DNA of 50,036 bases, from contig JALUXV010000350.1 of the NCBI GenBank assembly GCA_027013165.1, positions 1 through 50,036 of the forward strand, read 5' to 3'. Made by a program: the position numbers and the translations under genes. Shown here piece by piece: positions 1 to 10,401 of the stretch (position 1 is the stretch's first letter; each line of letters begins with the position of its first letter). This stretch comes from Alteromonadaceae bacterium. GTDB taxonomy: Bacteria; Pseudomonadota; Gammaproteobacteria; Enterobacterales; Alteromonadaceae. The notes beneath the pieces are model-generated. The model did no database searches. It saw nothing but the letters and a program-made list of their open reading frames with translations, and was not told the DNA's origin.

Positions 1-75
1 AGAGGAACTCAACTACGGAGTCGATCTATCAACCATCTGATAATGGTATCAGGTTGGTGGGGTAAAGGTGCCCCA

Positions 76-1215
76 TCAACCATTAAATCCGTATACCCGA
101 AAAATTAAAGAAAAAGTCGCGACTAATATTGATAACGCCTGAAAAAATTCAACGATCCCTTTAGCGTTATTTTCACGCTTGCTCTGATATTCAGACTTTT
201 CTCCTTGAGCTTTCGCAACCACAGCTTCCCAAGAGCCAAACATGTTATCTAAATATGCTCTCTTTGTTGAAGCTTCAAATGGCTCAATAAATCTATATTG
301 CTCAAGAGCATACACTAGTGATTTTGCATACGAAATGAAGCCTTGTAGATAATGATCTGGCGAGCTTAGTTTTTCCATTTCCCGCTCCTTAATTTCTACG
401 ATCGATCTATTTAGATCGCCAATAAGCTTGAGAGCTGTATTTTTAGGAACTTTTGCATCTATTCGATGAACACTTGTCAAACGGTCTTCTTGATCATTAT
501 GATGCTTATGTCTATGCAAGGAGTATTTAAGATAGATAAAACACTGCTTATCGGCAATAAACTTAGAATGTTCTATCTCACTCCTATTTTGCGGGCTATG
601 ATTTATTCCTAACCAATCCTCAGTTTTTAAAAAAGTGAGTCCATTGGGTAAGATGACGTATTTAGTGTTAAATACTCGCTGACGAAGTTCGTTGTTTGCA
701 ATTTCTTTTATAGCGGCTTTAACAGAGACGATTTTATCAGCTACTTTATCTAACTCGAGCTCAATACTAGGTGCATACTGATTAATTTTTAATGCTTTCT
801 GATATTTTTCAACCAAACTAGCTAGCTCTCTCAGAGGATTCAAAACAGTTGAATCAAAACTCGCTACCTTGTTTATATCTTCATGGAGGACAAGAAATGC
901 TTCTCCTTCCATTGAGCCATCAGGTTGAGTTTGACCAAACGTAATGAACCTGAATACTCCATCGTACTCATTCTTCTTATCTTCGCGATCTTTCCAATTA
1001 TAGACAGAGCTGATGACATTACATCGAGTTCTATGCGTTGTTGAAGGTATCGAGTGTTCGTCGATATAAGAGATGCATATTGCGTCAGCGCCTTTACCGT
1101 GGGATCTAGGTGTAAGCTGGTTTGTGCTAACGCGAGAAAAATCTAAGCTGCCAAGAACACACGGTATCCACCCCATGTGATCATAACGCTTAACAGTACT
1201 AAAATTGTCGTCCAT
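76..1215 (-). CDS. Hypothetical protein with C-terminal membrane anchor
   Basis: I do not recognise the family of this 379-residue protein. It has no N-terminal signal peptide. The middle (about 125-175 and 255-285) is rich in Lys/Glu/Leu and may be helical or coiled coil. A His-rich patch (HRHKHH) lies near residue 235. The last 25 residues contain one hydrophobic segment (about 355-374), which suggests a tail-anchored protein with a cytoplasmic body. The stretch around it is AT-rich compared with the haem operon that follows, so it may be accessory DNA. It is followed, in the direction of transcription, by the window edge, so operon partners cannot be judged. The ATG start lies at a plausible place but I see no strong ribosome binding site. 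Real gene: likely; function: unknown. Confidence 0.6.
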   Translation of the reverse strand: MDDNFSTVKRYDHMGWIPCVLGSLDFSRVSTNQLTPRSHGKGADAICISYIDEHSIPSTTHRTRCNVISSVYNWKDREDKKNEYDGVFRFITFGQTQPDGSMEGEAFLVLHEDINKVASFDSTVLNPLRELASLVEKYQKALKINQYAPSIELELDKVADKIVSVKAAIKEIANNELRQRVFNTKYVILPNGLTFLKTEDWLGINHSPQNRSEIEHSKFIADKQCFIYLKYSLHRHKHHNDQEDRLTSVHRIDAKVPKNTALKLIGDLNRSIVEIKEREMEKLSSPDHYLQGFISYAKSLVYALEQYRFIEPFEASTKRAYLDNMFGSWEAVVAKAQGEKSEYQSKRENNAKGIVEFFQALSILVATFSLIFRVYGFNG

Positions 1216-1318
1216 GAATATTTTCAGCTGATTGTATTATCGGCAAAAATTTATGCCCAAAGCCTTTTATTGAGAAATCTATCTCGATCAACTAGTTTCG
1301 ATTATTTTGCTGAGTGAC

Positions 1319-1531
1319 TCAACCTATGTTCTTTGAGTCACCAAGAAGATAAAGAGGTTCTCCAAGCTCTGACTTTCTAACAATCATGCCATCTCTGGTT
1401 AAGATCTTTTTATGCCCTGCGAAATGTTTATCAGAATCACTAGATTCATCAGACTTTTGGAATGTAAAGAAAAATGCCCCTAGCAGTACTAGAGATACAA
1501 GCAGCCCAAAGCCTGCTATTAAAAGTTCCAT
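1319..1531 (-). CDS. Small single-span membrane protein, unknown function
   Basis: A 70-residue protein with one N-terminal membrane segment (about residues 4-24, Leu/Val/Phe-rich), followed by a short hydrophilic tail with an acidic/serine patch (SDESSDSD) and a basic region. It is on the same strand as the 379-residue hypothetical protein and about 100 bases upstream of it, so the two may be co-transcribed. An AGGAATAAT-like sequence just before the ATG could serve as a ribosome binding site. I know no family for it. It could be a small inner-membrane accessory protein; being short, it could also be a chance reading frame. Confidence 0.45.
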   Translation of the reverse strand: MELLIAGFGLLVSLVLLGAFFFTFQKSDESSDSDKHFAGHKKILTRDGMIVRKSELGEPLYLLGDSKNIG

Positions 1532-1962
1532 ATTATTCCTTTAGTAAAAAATCAAAAACGGACTAGCCATTCAATAACTGCAAAAAACACCCTTCGATAA
1601 GAGGGCGCGAAAGGATAAAGAATTACAAATGACAAGTCAAATTTTCGAACAATATTTAACCACTAAACCTCAAAATGAACTCTATTGTCAAGTAATCTGT
1701 TATTAGAATGTTAGTCGATACCTTATAAAATTATCAAATAATCAGAGCATTCCATCCTTAAATTACTAGTCCTCTTGCTTCTCAGGCTTTACCAGTAATG
1801 TTGACAGAGATATAAACTCGAGGAAGGGTTCACAGCGTGTTTGGAATGCACTCTCATTTTCGGTTCAAACCAACCAAAACACGACCAAGTTGTTTGAAGT
1901 CAATGCGCAAGTGCTAGGTTTTTTGTACACTATGGCAATCGTCTATATGCTGCAGGACAATC
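1532..1962. other. Intergenic region upstream of hemC
   Basis: About 430 bases without a convincing gene, between the small membrane protein gene (minus) and hemC (plus). It must hold both divergent promoters. TACACT at 1926-1931 could be a -10 element for hemC, but I find no well-spaced -35 hexamer. I see no riboswitch-like or strongly palindromic structure. Confidence 0.4.
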
Positions 1963-2901
1963 ATGACAGACACTCAAGTTACTCGCACAATTCGCATTGC
2001 TACGCGAAAAAGTGCCCTTGCGCTTTGGCAAGCTGAATATGTAAAAGCAAAATTACTCGAAGCGCACGCTAATATTGCGGTAGAGCTCGTTCCAATGAGC
2101 ACTCAGGGAGATAAGATCCTTGATACGCCGTTGGCCAAAATTGGCGGTAAAGGGCTTTTTATTAAAGAACTTGAAGTGGCGATGCTTGAAGGCCGCGCAG
2201 ATATTGCAGTTCACTCAATGAAAGATGTACCTGTGGCATTTCCTGAAGGTTTTGGTTTACACGCTATTTGTGAGCGAGAAAATCCGTTTGACGCCTTTGT
2301 GTCGAACACCTACGAAAACTTAGACGCCTTACCACAGGGCGCAGTGGTGGGTACTTCTAGCCTTCGTCGTCAATGCCAGCTTAGAAAGCACCGCCCAGAC
2401 TTAGTTATCAAAGACCTTCGCGGCAACGTCAATACTCGCTTAGCCAAGCTAGATGCTGGTGAGTACGACGCCATTATTCTTGCCGCTGCCGGCCTTATTC
2501 GTTTAGAGATGCAAGATCGCATTCGCACAGAGCTGCCAGAGGCTATTTCATTACCTGCGGTTGGACAAGGCGCTGTGGGTATTGAATGCAGAGATGACGA
2601 TGCAGAGCTTATCGCCCTACTCGCTCCACTTAATCATGCTGAAACCAATACTCGAGTTACCGCAGAGCGCGCAATGAACGCTCGACTAGAGGGTGGCTGT
2701 CAGGTGCCCATCGGCAGTTTTGCTACTTTGTCAGAGGGTACTGTCACACTGAACGGCATGGTAGGAAAATCTGATGGCAGTACTTTGTTACATGCCACTG
2801 TGTCAGGTGATATTAAAGACGCAGAAAAAGTCGGTATTGAAGTGGCTGAACAGTTATTGTCACAAGGTGCAGGTGAAATCTTAAAAGCGCTACACGACTA
2901 A
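1963..2901 (+). CDS. hemC: Hydroxymethylbilane synthase (porphobilinogen deaminase)
   Basis: Polymerises four porphobilinogen molecules into hydroxymethylbilane in tetrapyrrole (haem) synthesis; cytoplasmic. The 312-residue length is standard. Family hallmarks visible include [13 protein letters not shown] near the N terminus, the [14 protein letters not shown] segment, and Cys246 in the [11 protein letters not shown] motif. By family knowledge this cysteine carries the covalent dipyrromethane cofactor. It is the first gene of hemC-hemD-hemX-hemY, a conserved gammaproteobacterial order. Its stop codon is immediately followed by the hemD ATG, which implies translational coupling. Confidence 0.97.
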   Translation: MTDTQVTRTIRIATRKSALALWQAEYVKAKLLEAHANIAVELVPMSTQGDKILDTPLAKIGGKGLFIKELEVAMLEGRADIAVHSMKDVPVAFPEGFGLHAICERENPFDAFVSNTYENLDALPQGAVVGTSSLRRQCQLRKHRPDLVIKDLRGNVNTRLAKLDAGEYDAIILAAAGLIRLEMQDRIRTELPEAISLPAVGQGAVGIECRDDDAELIALLAPLNHAETNTRVTAERAMNARLEGGCQVPIGSFATLSEGTVTLNGMVGKSDGSTLLHATVSGDIKDAEKVGIEVAEQLLSQGAGEILKALHD

Positions 2902-3618
2902 ATGCTTATCCTAACTCGCCCGTTACCTAAACTCGCTGCAAGTCAGCAAGCGTTTGAAGGCGCGGGCGTGCCATGTGTTGGCGTTGCTACAACAGACATT
3001 CAAATACCTAGTGACGTTTCCACTCGAATCCATTCTGCGTTTTCACAACATTCAACTATTGATGCTGTTATTGTTACTAGCGTTTACGCCGTATCACCAC
3101 TACTGACCAGCAGTATCGACCTCAATACCATACAGATCATTGCTATCGGTACAGCCACCGCCCAAGCACTACAGCAAGCGCTGCCAGAGCATAATATTTT
3201 AACGCCTTTGTGCCATACTTCTGAGGGTATACTCAGCATGCATCAATTTGATGGTACTACCAGTAAGCAAGTGGTTATTATGAAAGGCGAAGGAGGTAGG
3301 CACCTTCTTGCAACTACGCTTAATGCGCGCGGTCACAGTGCAATAGAGTGTAACGTATACCAACGCTTAGATTTGCCAACGCCAGTGTTTACAAATAAGT
3401 GGAAAATTGGCGACGTTAGCGGCATTATCGCTACCAGTGAGCATTTAGCAAAACAATTACTTAGGGCTGAGAGCACACTGGCTAATTTGCCTTGGCTAAC
3501 CGTAAGCCAACGGGTCTCAGACGCGTTGCGCATGCAAGGAATAAACTCAGTGGCTGTGTGCAATGGCGCTACAGACAACGCACTTATTGCCTGGATAAAG
3601 GACAATTGGGAGTATTAA
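2902..3618 (+). CDS. hemD: Uroporphyrinogen-III synthase
   Basis: Closes hydroxymethylbilane, with inversion of ring D, into uroporphyrinogen III. The 238-residue length is typical. The N terminus (MLILTRPLPKLAAS) and the conserved GEGGRHLL and ATSEHLAKQL segments fit the poorly conserved HemD family; position directly after hemC makes the call secure. The ATG abuts the hemC stop and the stop abuts the hemX ATG, so the first three genes are packed with no spacing. An antisense reading frame inside it is a shadow. Confidence 0.93.
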   Translation: MLILTRPLPKLAASQQAFEGAGVPCVGVATTDIQIPSDVSTRIHSAFSQHSTIDAVIVTSVYAVSPLLTSSIDLNTIQIIAIGTATAQALQQALPEHNILTPLCHTSEGILSMHQFDGTTSKQVVIMKGEGGRHLLATTLNARGHSAIECNVYQRLDLPTPVFTNKWKIGDVSGIIATSEHLAKQLLRAESTLANLPWLTVSQRVSDALRMQGINSVAVCNGATDNALIAWIKDNWEY

Positions 3619-4785
3619 ATGACCGATAAGCAAGAAACAGGTATTCAAACCAGCGTATCTGCACCTGCGGATAGTAAAGACTCTACCGTTTCAAACCGTA
3701 CTCCAACAACCAAAAGCACACCAAAGAAAACCGCTAAAAGTAACGGTACGGGCATGTTATGGCTGGCTTTTAGTTTTCTGTTTGTTTGTATTCTTGCGCT
3801 CTCTGGTGGAGCTTACTGGTACTACACACAAGCCACTACTCAAGCTCAATTAGCGAATGAGGCACAACTTGCGAATAGCATGGCAGTGCAACAACTAACC
3901 GCGACTCTCGAAGGCTCTCAATCTCAGCTACAAGCTTTAGCCGATACCAACTCGCAACTCAGCGAATCAATTGCGCTGTTAGAAGCACAGAACCTAGCAC
4001 TTGAACAACAAAACCTTGCCACCCTAGAACAAATGAAATCGTTAGAGGGCCGCCGCCCTGCGGACTGGCTGATCGCAGAAGCCGATTATTTAGTGCGTAT
4101 GGCTGGGCGCAAAGTATGGCTAGATGACGATATACGCACGGCCATTATGTTACTCATCAACGCCGACAAGCGATTAGCTTCATTAGCTGACCCATCATTA
4201 CTTCCTGTTCGCGCAAAAATAGCCGAAGACATTCAAGCACTACAGCAAGCCAACAGCGTGTCTGTTAGTTCTGTAGCGCTGGCAATTTCAGGTTTGCTCT
4301 CTCAAGTAGATACCTTACCGCTCAACGTATTTGAAAAACCTGTTGATATTAATGCGCAAAGCAATGAACTTAGTGAATCAACGGCAGATTGGAAAGCCAA
4401 CCTAGGGAAAGTCTGGGACAGTATTAGGGATGAGTTCTTAACCAAAAAAACTCTTTCAGGCCCCGTAGAGCCAGTGCTTACGCAAGAAACACAATGGCTC
4501 ATTCGCGAGCAACTCAGGTATCAGCTAATGCAGGCACAAGCTGCGGCATTAGATTACAACGCCACCTTGTTTGAGCAAACGCTAACACAGGCCAACAGTA
4601 TTATTGTGAGCCGTTTTGACAATACAGACAGTCAGGTGGTGGGTTACTTAACCGCAATCCAAAACCTAGCAAGTACAGATGTGGCTCGCGTAGTACCTAC
4701 CGAACTTGTTTCTCAGCAACCTTTGGCCGAGTTACTTGATGAACGTGTACGTCAAGTGTTTGGTGAGGGAGCAAGTGCGCTATGA
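3619..4785 (+). CDS. hemX: HemX, uroporphyrinogen-III C-methyltransferase-like membrane protein
   Basis: A 388-residue inner-membrane protein of the HemX family. The N-terminal 45 residues are Ser/Thr/Lys-rich and cytoplasmic, followed by one membrane segment at about 46-68. A Gln/Ala/Leu-rich coiled coil then covers about 75-130, and the rest is a periplasmic helical domain with the RRPADWLIAEADYLVRMAGRK signature of the family. Despite its old name it lacks a methyltransferase fold; its exact role is unsettled. It follows hemD without a gap and overlaps hemY by four bases (ATGA), so it belongs to the haem operon. Confidence 0.92.
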   Translation: MTDKQETGIQTSVSAPADSKDSTVSNRTPTTKSTPKKTAKSNGTGMLWLAFSFLFVCILALSGGAYWYYTQATTQAQLANEAQLANSMAVQQLTATLEGSQSQLQALADTNSQLSESIALLEAQNLALEQQNLATLEQMKSLEGRRPADWLIAEADYLVRMAGRKVWLDDDIRTAIMLLINADKRLASLADPSLLPVRAKIAEDIQALQQANSVSVSSVALAISGLLSQVDTLPLNVFEKPVDINAQSNELSESTADWKANLGKVWDSIRDEFLTKKTLSGPVEPVLTQETQWLIREQLRYQLMQAQAAALDYNATLFEQTLTQANSIIVSRFDNTDSQVVGYLTAIQNLASTDVARVVPTELVSQQPLAELLDERVRQVFGEGASAL

Positions 4786-5945
4786 AGATACTAATCAAAG
4801 CGCTAATAGTTTTGGCGTTGTTTGTTATTGCTATGGTTGCAGGTCCTCAAATACTTGAAGACACAGGGTATGTACTTGTTGTTTTTGGTAATACAGCTTG
4901 GGAAATGACGTTATTTAGCGTTAGTCTTATAGCCATTGCCATTGGTTTAGGACTTTGGATTTTCGTTCGAATACTACTTTGGTGTATAAGCCTCTTCAAA
5001 GGCTCTCACCGCTGGATTGGTTACTTTGGTGAACGCAAGCGCCAGCAAGCTTTTTATACGGGTTTGCAAGCCCTTGCCTCAGGTGATCGTGAATCTGCCC
5101 GCAAGGCGTTTGAAAAAACAACCCAAGGGGATTTTCGCGGTGTGAATTACTTGGCAGCAGCACAAAGCGCCACCGATGATAGAAAAGCGAATTACTTTTT
5201 AGTGCAAGCCAGCGAATACCCTGAATCCAAGTTGGCTGCAACCATCATGCAAGCCAAGCTACTCGACAAGCAAGAAAAGCCAAAAGAAGCACTAGTACTG
5301 CTAGACGAGATTGCCGAACCTAACGACAAAAATAGCGAGGTGGTTAAGCTGAAGGCTCAACTTCTCGCTAAGCTCAATCAGTGGCAAACTCTGCAAACCA
5401 ACTTACAAAGTTGGAAGAAAGTACTGCCGAAGGAAGAGGTAGTTAATTGGTCTCAACACATGGCAAAAGGAAAATTTGCCGAAATCGCCAGTAAACAAGG
5501 GGCAGCTGAACTCAAAAACTACTGGTTAAGTTTACCTCGAAAACAGCGTATCGATGCTGGCCTACGTGCCGCGTACGCAGAACAACTGCTTGACCAAGGT
5601 ATGCACTCCGACGCACAAATTATGCTTGTAGAATGGCAAAAGAAAGGGCCAGAGCCAAGCTTGTGTAAACTCATGCGTCAACTGAACCTACCGAATGCCT
5701 CTGCCGCCATTACGGCGATAGAAGGTTGGATCAAAGCCGACAATGAAAATGCTGATTTGTACTCTACCCTAGGAGCCGTGGCGTTTAATTCAAATGATGA
5801 CGTACTGGCTGAAAAAGCCCTACTACGCGCCGTAAAATTAAACCCGAACAAAGAGGACTTTGAAAAGCTCTCGGCCATTTTTGAGCGCAAGCAAGAGCCA
5901 GTGAAGGCGCTGCATTATATTAAGCAGGCTTATCAAGTTAATTAG
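4782..5945 (+). CDS. hemY: HemY, TPR-containing inner-membrane protein of the haem operon
   Basis: A 387-residue protein with two membrane segments (about 4-20 and 38-62), followed by a soluble helical region of tetratricopeptide-like repeats. The segment at about 320-385 (ADLYSTLGAVAF... AVKLNPNKEDF) is a clear TPR. It is the proteobacterial HemY, which is not the protoporphyrinogen oxidase of the same name in Bacillus. In the haem operon it is thought to scaffold late tetrapyrrole steps. It starts inside the hemX stop codon (ATGA) and is the last gene of the operon. Confidence 0.92.
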   Translation: MKILIKALIVLALFVIAMVAGPQILEDTGYVLVVFGNTAWEMTLFSVSLIAIAIGLGLWIFVRILLWCISLFKGSHRWIGYFGERKRQQAFYTGLQALASGDRESARKAFEKTTQGDFRGVNYLAAAQSATDDRKANYFLVQASEYPESKLAATIMQAKLLDKQEKPKEALVLLDEIAEPNDKNSEVVKLKAQLLAKLNQWQTLQTNLQSWKKVLPKEEVVNWSQHMAKGKFAEIASKQGAAELKNYWLSLPRKQRIDAGLRAAYAEQLLDQGMHSDAQIMLVEWQKKGPEPSLCKLMRQLNLPNASAAITAIEGWIKADNENADLYSTLGAVAFNSNDDVLAEKALLRAVKLNPNKEDFEKLSAIFERKQEPVKALHYIKQAYQVN

Positions 5946-6121
5946 TCGTCATTGAGTTTAATATTTTACTCGAATAGGACATCCTTGAATCCTAACGGAT
6001 GATAAAAGGTAACCCCACAGCAGATACTTAAGTACTTGGCCATTTCTTGGTGTTTGCTGTATTACTCACGGGGGCTAGGAGACTATCATCAACTTTTCAT
6101 GTCTTACTAAATACATTAGCG

Positions 6122-6718
6122 TTACCCAAACGCTAAGTTTATTGCCATTCCCCCCAATATTATCGAAATAGAGCAGTCGAAAATTTGCCAGCGTCTGGGC
6201 GAGTTTAGCCAGGTTTTTAATTTTGGCGCGAGAGAGGTCAAAGTAGAAAACCAGCAAAGTGAAGCAGTACAAGCACCTGCAACAAACAACATGGGTGAGG
6301 GTTGTTGATTCGCTACGCCACCAATTAGAAATACGGTATCCAAATACACATGTGGATTTAGCAAAGTGATAGCCAGCGCCGTCAGTGCAGTTTTGCTGTT
6401 ACTTTGTGCTTTTATATTTGTGTTAACTATGAGCACATTGCCTCCGGCTCTTACGCGCATCATCGCTTGCCAAGAAAGCCACAACAGTAACAGTACCCCT
6501 AACCAAGTTAAAATTGGTACTAATGGTGGAAGTAGTATTTGAACATAAGAAACCGCAAAAACTCCCATTGTGATTAACAGGCAATCACACAGCACGCAAA
6601 CCAGTGCAATAACTATACGATTTGCACCAGCCATACATTGGCTTAAAACCCAAATATTCTGAGCACCAATCGCTACAATTAAACTCAACCCAACACCAAA
6701 CCCCAGTAAAAACGTCAC
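6122..6718 (-). CDS. argO: LysE/ArgO-family amino-acid exporter
   Basis: A six-span LysE-superfamily exporter, probably for arginine. The N terminus TFLLGFGVGLSLIVAIGAQN is the family signature (the GAQN motif), and a conserved LNPHVYLDT motif lies in the middle. I place the start at the GTG whose first base is 6718, because GAGG lies about nine bases upstream; this gives 198 residues, close to the family length. A longer frame to 6781 adds 21 residues that do not fit the family. The gene is divergent from an ArgP-type regulator, the arrangement in which ArgP activates argO in E. coli. Confidence 0.88.
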   Translation of the reverse strand: MTFLLGFGVGLSLIVAIGAQNIWVLSQCMAGANRIVIALVCVLCDCLLITMGVFAVSYVQILLPPLVPILTWLGVLLLLWLSWQAMMRVRAGGNVLIVNTNIKAQSNSKTALTALAITLLNPHVYLDTVFLIGGVANQQPSPMLFVAGACTASLCWFSTLTSLAPKLKTWLNSPRRWQIFDCSISIILGGMAINLAFG

Positions 6719-6814
6719 TACTTTTTCCTCACACCATAAAATGTTGTGTAAAAAAGTATCGATTGACTTAACATTAATCAAACGAATAAATTTTGTAGGG
6801 CATTAATTAAATTA

Positions 6815-7684
6815 ATGATCGATTATCGTCTGTTAGTTGCTTTGTCATCAGTGGTAGAAAAAGGGGGCTTTGATAAAGCAGCAAAGCAGCTTTTTCTTAC
6901 CCAATCAGCCATAAGTCATCGAATAAAACAATTAGAGGCATTAGTGGGACAGCCTGTATTGCTTCGCACAGTACCTCCACAACCTACCCCCGCCGGACAG
7001 CGCTTGTTAAACCATCTTCAGCAGGTTAGACAAATGGAGGCTACTTTAGGGTTTGATGAAACAAGTATTTCCAATATCAGAATAGCGGTAAATGGAGATT
7101 CGCTCGCTACCTGGTTACCAGAAGCGTTAATACTTACTGATTACCCGCAGGTTTGCTTTGACTTAGTTGTTGAAGACCAGTCAGTTGGTCTAAAGCGCAT
7201 GAAGCTGGGCGATGTGATGGCATGCATTTGTGCAAATGATAACGCTATAAATGGTGCAAAAGTTCAGCCTTTGGGCGCGATGCGATATCGAGCAGTCGCC
7301 AGTCCTGATTTCATTCGACGCTTTCATTTAGACAAAAAACTTAAAGCTAACCTGCCCAATGCGCCGTGTTTGGTATTCAATCAAGATGATCAATTACAAC
7401 ACCACTTTTTAAAAGACGTGTGTGGCTCAATTCCAGAAAAGATACATCTTTGCCCATCTTCTGAGGGTTTTTTACGCTCTGTACTCGCAGGATTGGGGTT
7501 TGGGCTACTACCGGAATTGCAGATGCAGCAATATCTGGACAATCAAGAGTTAGTTGATTTAACACCGGAGGTATATTTAGATTCACCATTGTTTTGGCAC
7601 TACTGGCAAAGTGAAAATGAATTAATGCATCAACTTCGCAACCAAATCAGATTGGCATCTGCACAGAAGTTAATTCAGTGCTAG
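6815..7684 (+). CDS. argP: ArgP/IciA-type LysR-family transcriptional regulator
   Basis: A 289-residue LysR-type regulator. The N-terminal winged helix-turn-helix (residues about 3-60) has VVEKGGFDKAAKQLFLTQSAISHRIKQLE, and an effector-binding domain follows. The N terminus MIDYRLLVALSSVVEKGGF and the PPQPTPAGQRLL segment match the ArgP subfamily. In E. coli this factor activates argO in response to arginine and is trapped by lysine. Here it is divergent from the argO homologue, with about 95 bases between the two starts, which supports the same role. Confidence 0.88.
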   Translation: MIDYRLLVALSSVVEKGGFDKAAKQLFLTQSAISHRIKQLEALVGQPVLLRTVPPQPTPAGQRLLNHLQQVRQMEATLGFDETSISNIRIAVNGDSLATWLPEALILTDYPQVCFDLVVEDQSVGLKRMKLGDVMACICANDNAINGAKVQPLGAMRYRAVASPDFIRRFHLDKKLKANLPNAPCLVFNQDDQLQHHFLKDVCGSIPEKIHLCPSSEGFLRSVLAGLGFGLLPELQMQQYLDNQELVDLTPEVYLDSPLFWHYWQSENELMHQLRNQIRLASAQKLIQC

Positions 7685-7744
7685 GCGATATTGGCTTTTC
7701 AATAGATTAATTCTGCTTGCCCGCGGAAACGTGCGACGCCATTT

Positions 7745-8686
7745 TCACTCTTTACAGCACCAATTAGCTTGCTGTTCGGGAGTTAAAAAACTCCACGCAA
7801 TAAAGCGACTGATTTTTTGACCTTGGGCCATTTTAACCACTTTAACTTGCTTCGCATTGACCTTTTTCAATGCGAGCTTAATGCCACTCACGTTGTCTTT
7901 TTTCGACACTAACGTAGTAAACCAAACCACCTGTTGTGCATAGTGTTGGCTTTCTCTAACCATTTTGCGAACAAAGCTAAGCTCTCCGCCTTTGCACCAC
8001 AACTCATTTGAACGGCCAGCAAAGTTTAGGGCTGGCGTTTTTCCATCAGAAGCTTTGGCGTTTTTTCCTAGGTTTTTCCATTTCCTTTGGCTACCTTGGG
8101 CGGCCTCGTCTGCCGAATTGTGAAAAGGCGGGTTGCACTGGGTTATATGAAACTTTTCGCCTTCGTTAATGACGCCTTGGAAAATCTGATTAGATTGCTT
8201 CTGATGACGAATCTGAATGACTTTAGACAAACCTTGGTTGGCATTCACGATCTGCTTTGCCATTTTTACAGACTGAGCTTCTATGTCTGTTGCAACATAA
8301 CGCCAGCCGTAACTTTTGTGGCCCAACAAAGGGTAGATGCAATTAGCGCCCGTACCAATGTCGAGTACCTTTACTTTCTTGTGGTCTATTTTCCCTGCAA
8401 CGCTTGATTGTAAAAGATCAGCCAAGTAGTGAATATAATCGACTCTTCCGGGAATGGGAGGACACAAGAAGCCAGGTGGGATGTCCCAATAATGAATGTC
8501 ATAATCGGCCTTAAGTAAGGCTTTATTGAGCAACTTAACGGCATCAGAGTTAGCAAAGTCTAAGGTTTTTTTGCCATATTTTGTTTCTACAAAGCCAGCA
8601 AGTTCAGGTACGAACTTGCCTAGCTGGTCAAAGTTGTAGTCTTGGTTATGCTTATTTCTGGGATGAAGTCTAGCTTTAGAGTTCAC
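7745..8686 (-). CDS. rlmF: 23S rRNA (adenine-1618-N6)-methyltransferase
   Basis: A SAM-dependent methyltransferase that modifies A1618 of 23S rRNA. Length is 313 residues against about 308 in E. coli. The SAM-binding motif I is LDIGTGANCIYPL (about 108-120), and the catalytic NPPF motif of N6-adenine methyltransferases is at 185-188 (ITQCNPPFHNS). The N-terminal LHPRNKHNQDYNFDQL segment is a family hallmark. It stands alone, downstream of the hydantoinase gene on the same strand, with about 245 bases between. Confidence 0.95.
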   Translation of the reverse strand: MNSKARLHPRNKHNQDYNFDQLGKFVPELAGFVETKYGKKTLDFANSDAVKLLNKALLKADYDIHYWDIPPGFLCPPIPGRVDYIHYLADLLQSSVAGKIDHKKVKVLDIGTGANCIYPLLGHKSYGWRYVATDIEAQSVKMAKQIVNANQGLSKVIQIRHQKQSNQIFQGVINEGEKFHITQCNPPFHNSADEAAQGSQRKWKNLGKNAKASDGKTPALNFAGRSNELWCKGGELSFVRKMVRESQHYAQQVVWFTTLVSKKDNVSGIKLALKKVNAKQVKVVKMAQGQKISRFIAWSFLTPEQQANWCCKE

Positions 8687-8931
8687 GTTGGTTAACTGCC
8701 CACCTATTTATTGGTAGTGTACCAAAAGCCATCAACAACCCATAGTGTCGAACCGTGTGCACCTAAACCAAATAAACACGCTCACCCAAGTATTCAACCC
8801 TGTTAGGTCAAACCACTGAAAAGCAATCAGGTACTTATCCCACAGTAACGGCAAATATGCCGCTAGATAGAAATAGCAAATGAATGCAATGGACGTTCGC
8901 CAGTACCTCAACTCAGAGTTTAGTTAAAACC

Positions 8932-10401
<1,470 letters not shown>

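Noticed and set aside
3333-3605. Antisense frame inside hemD
   Set aside because: Lies wholly within a conserved gene of the haem operon and has no supporting signals.
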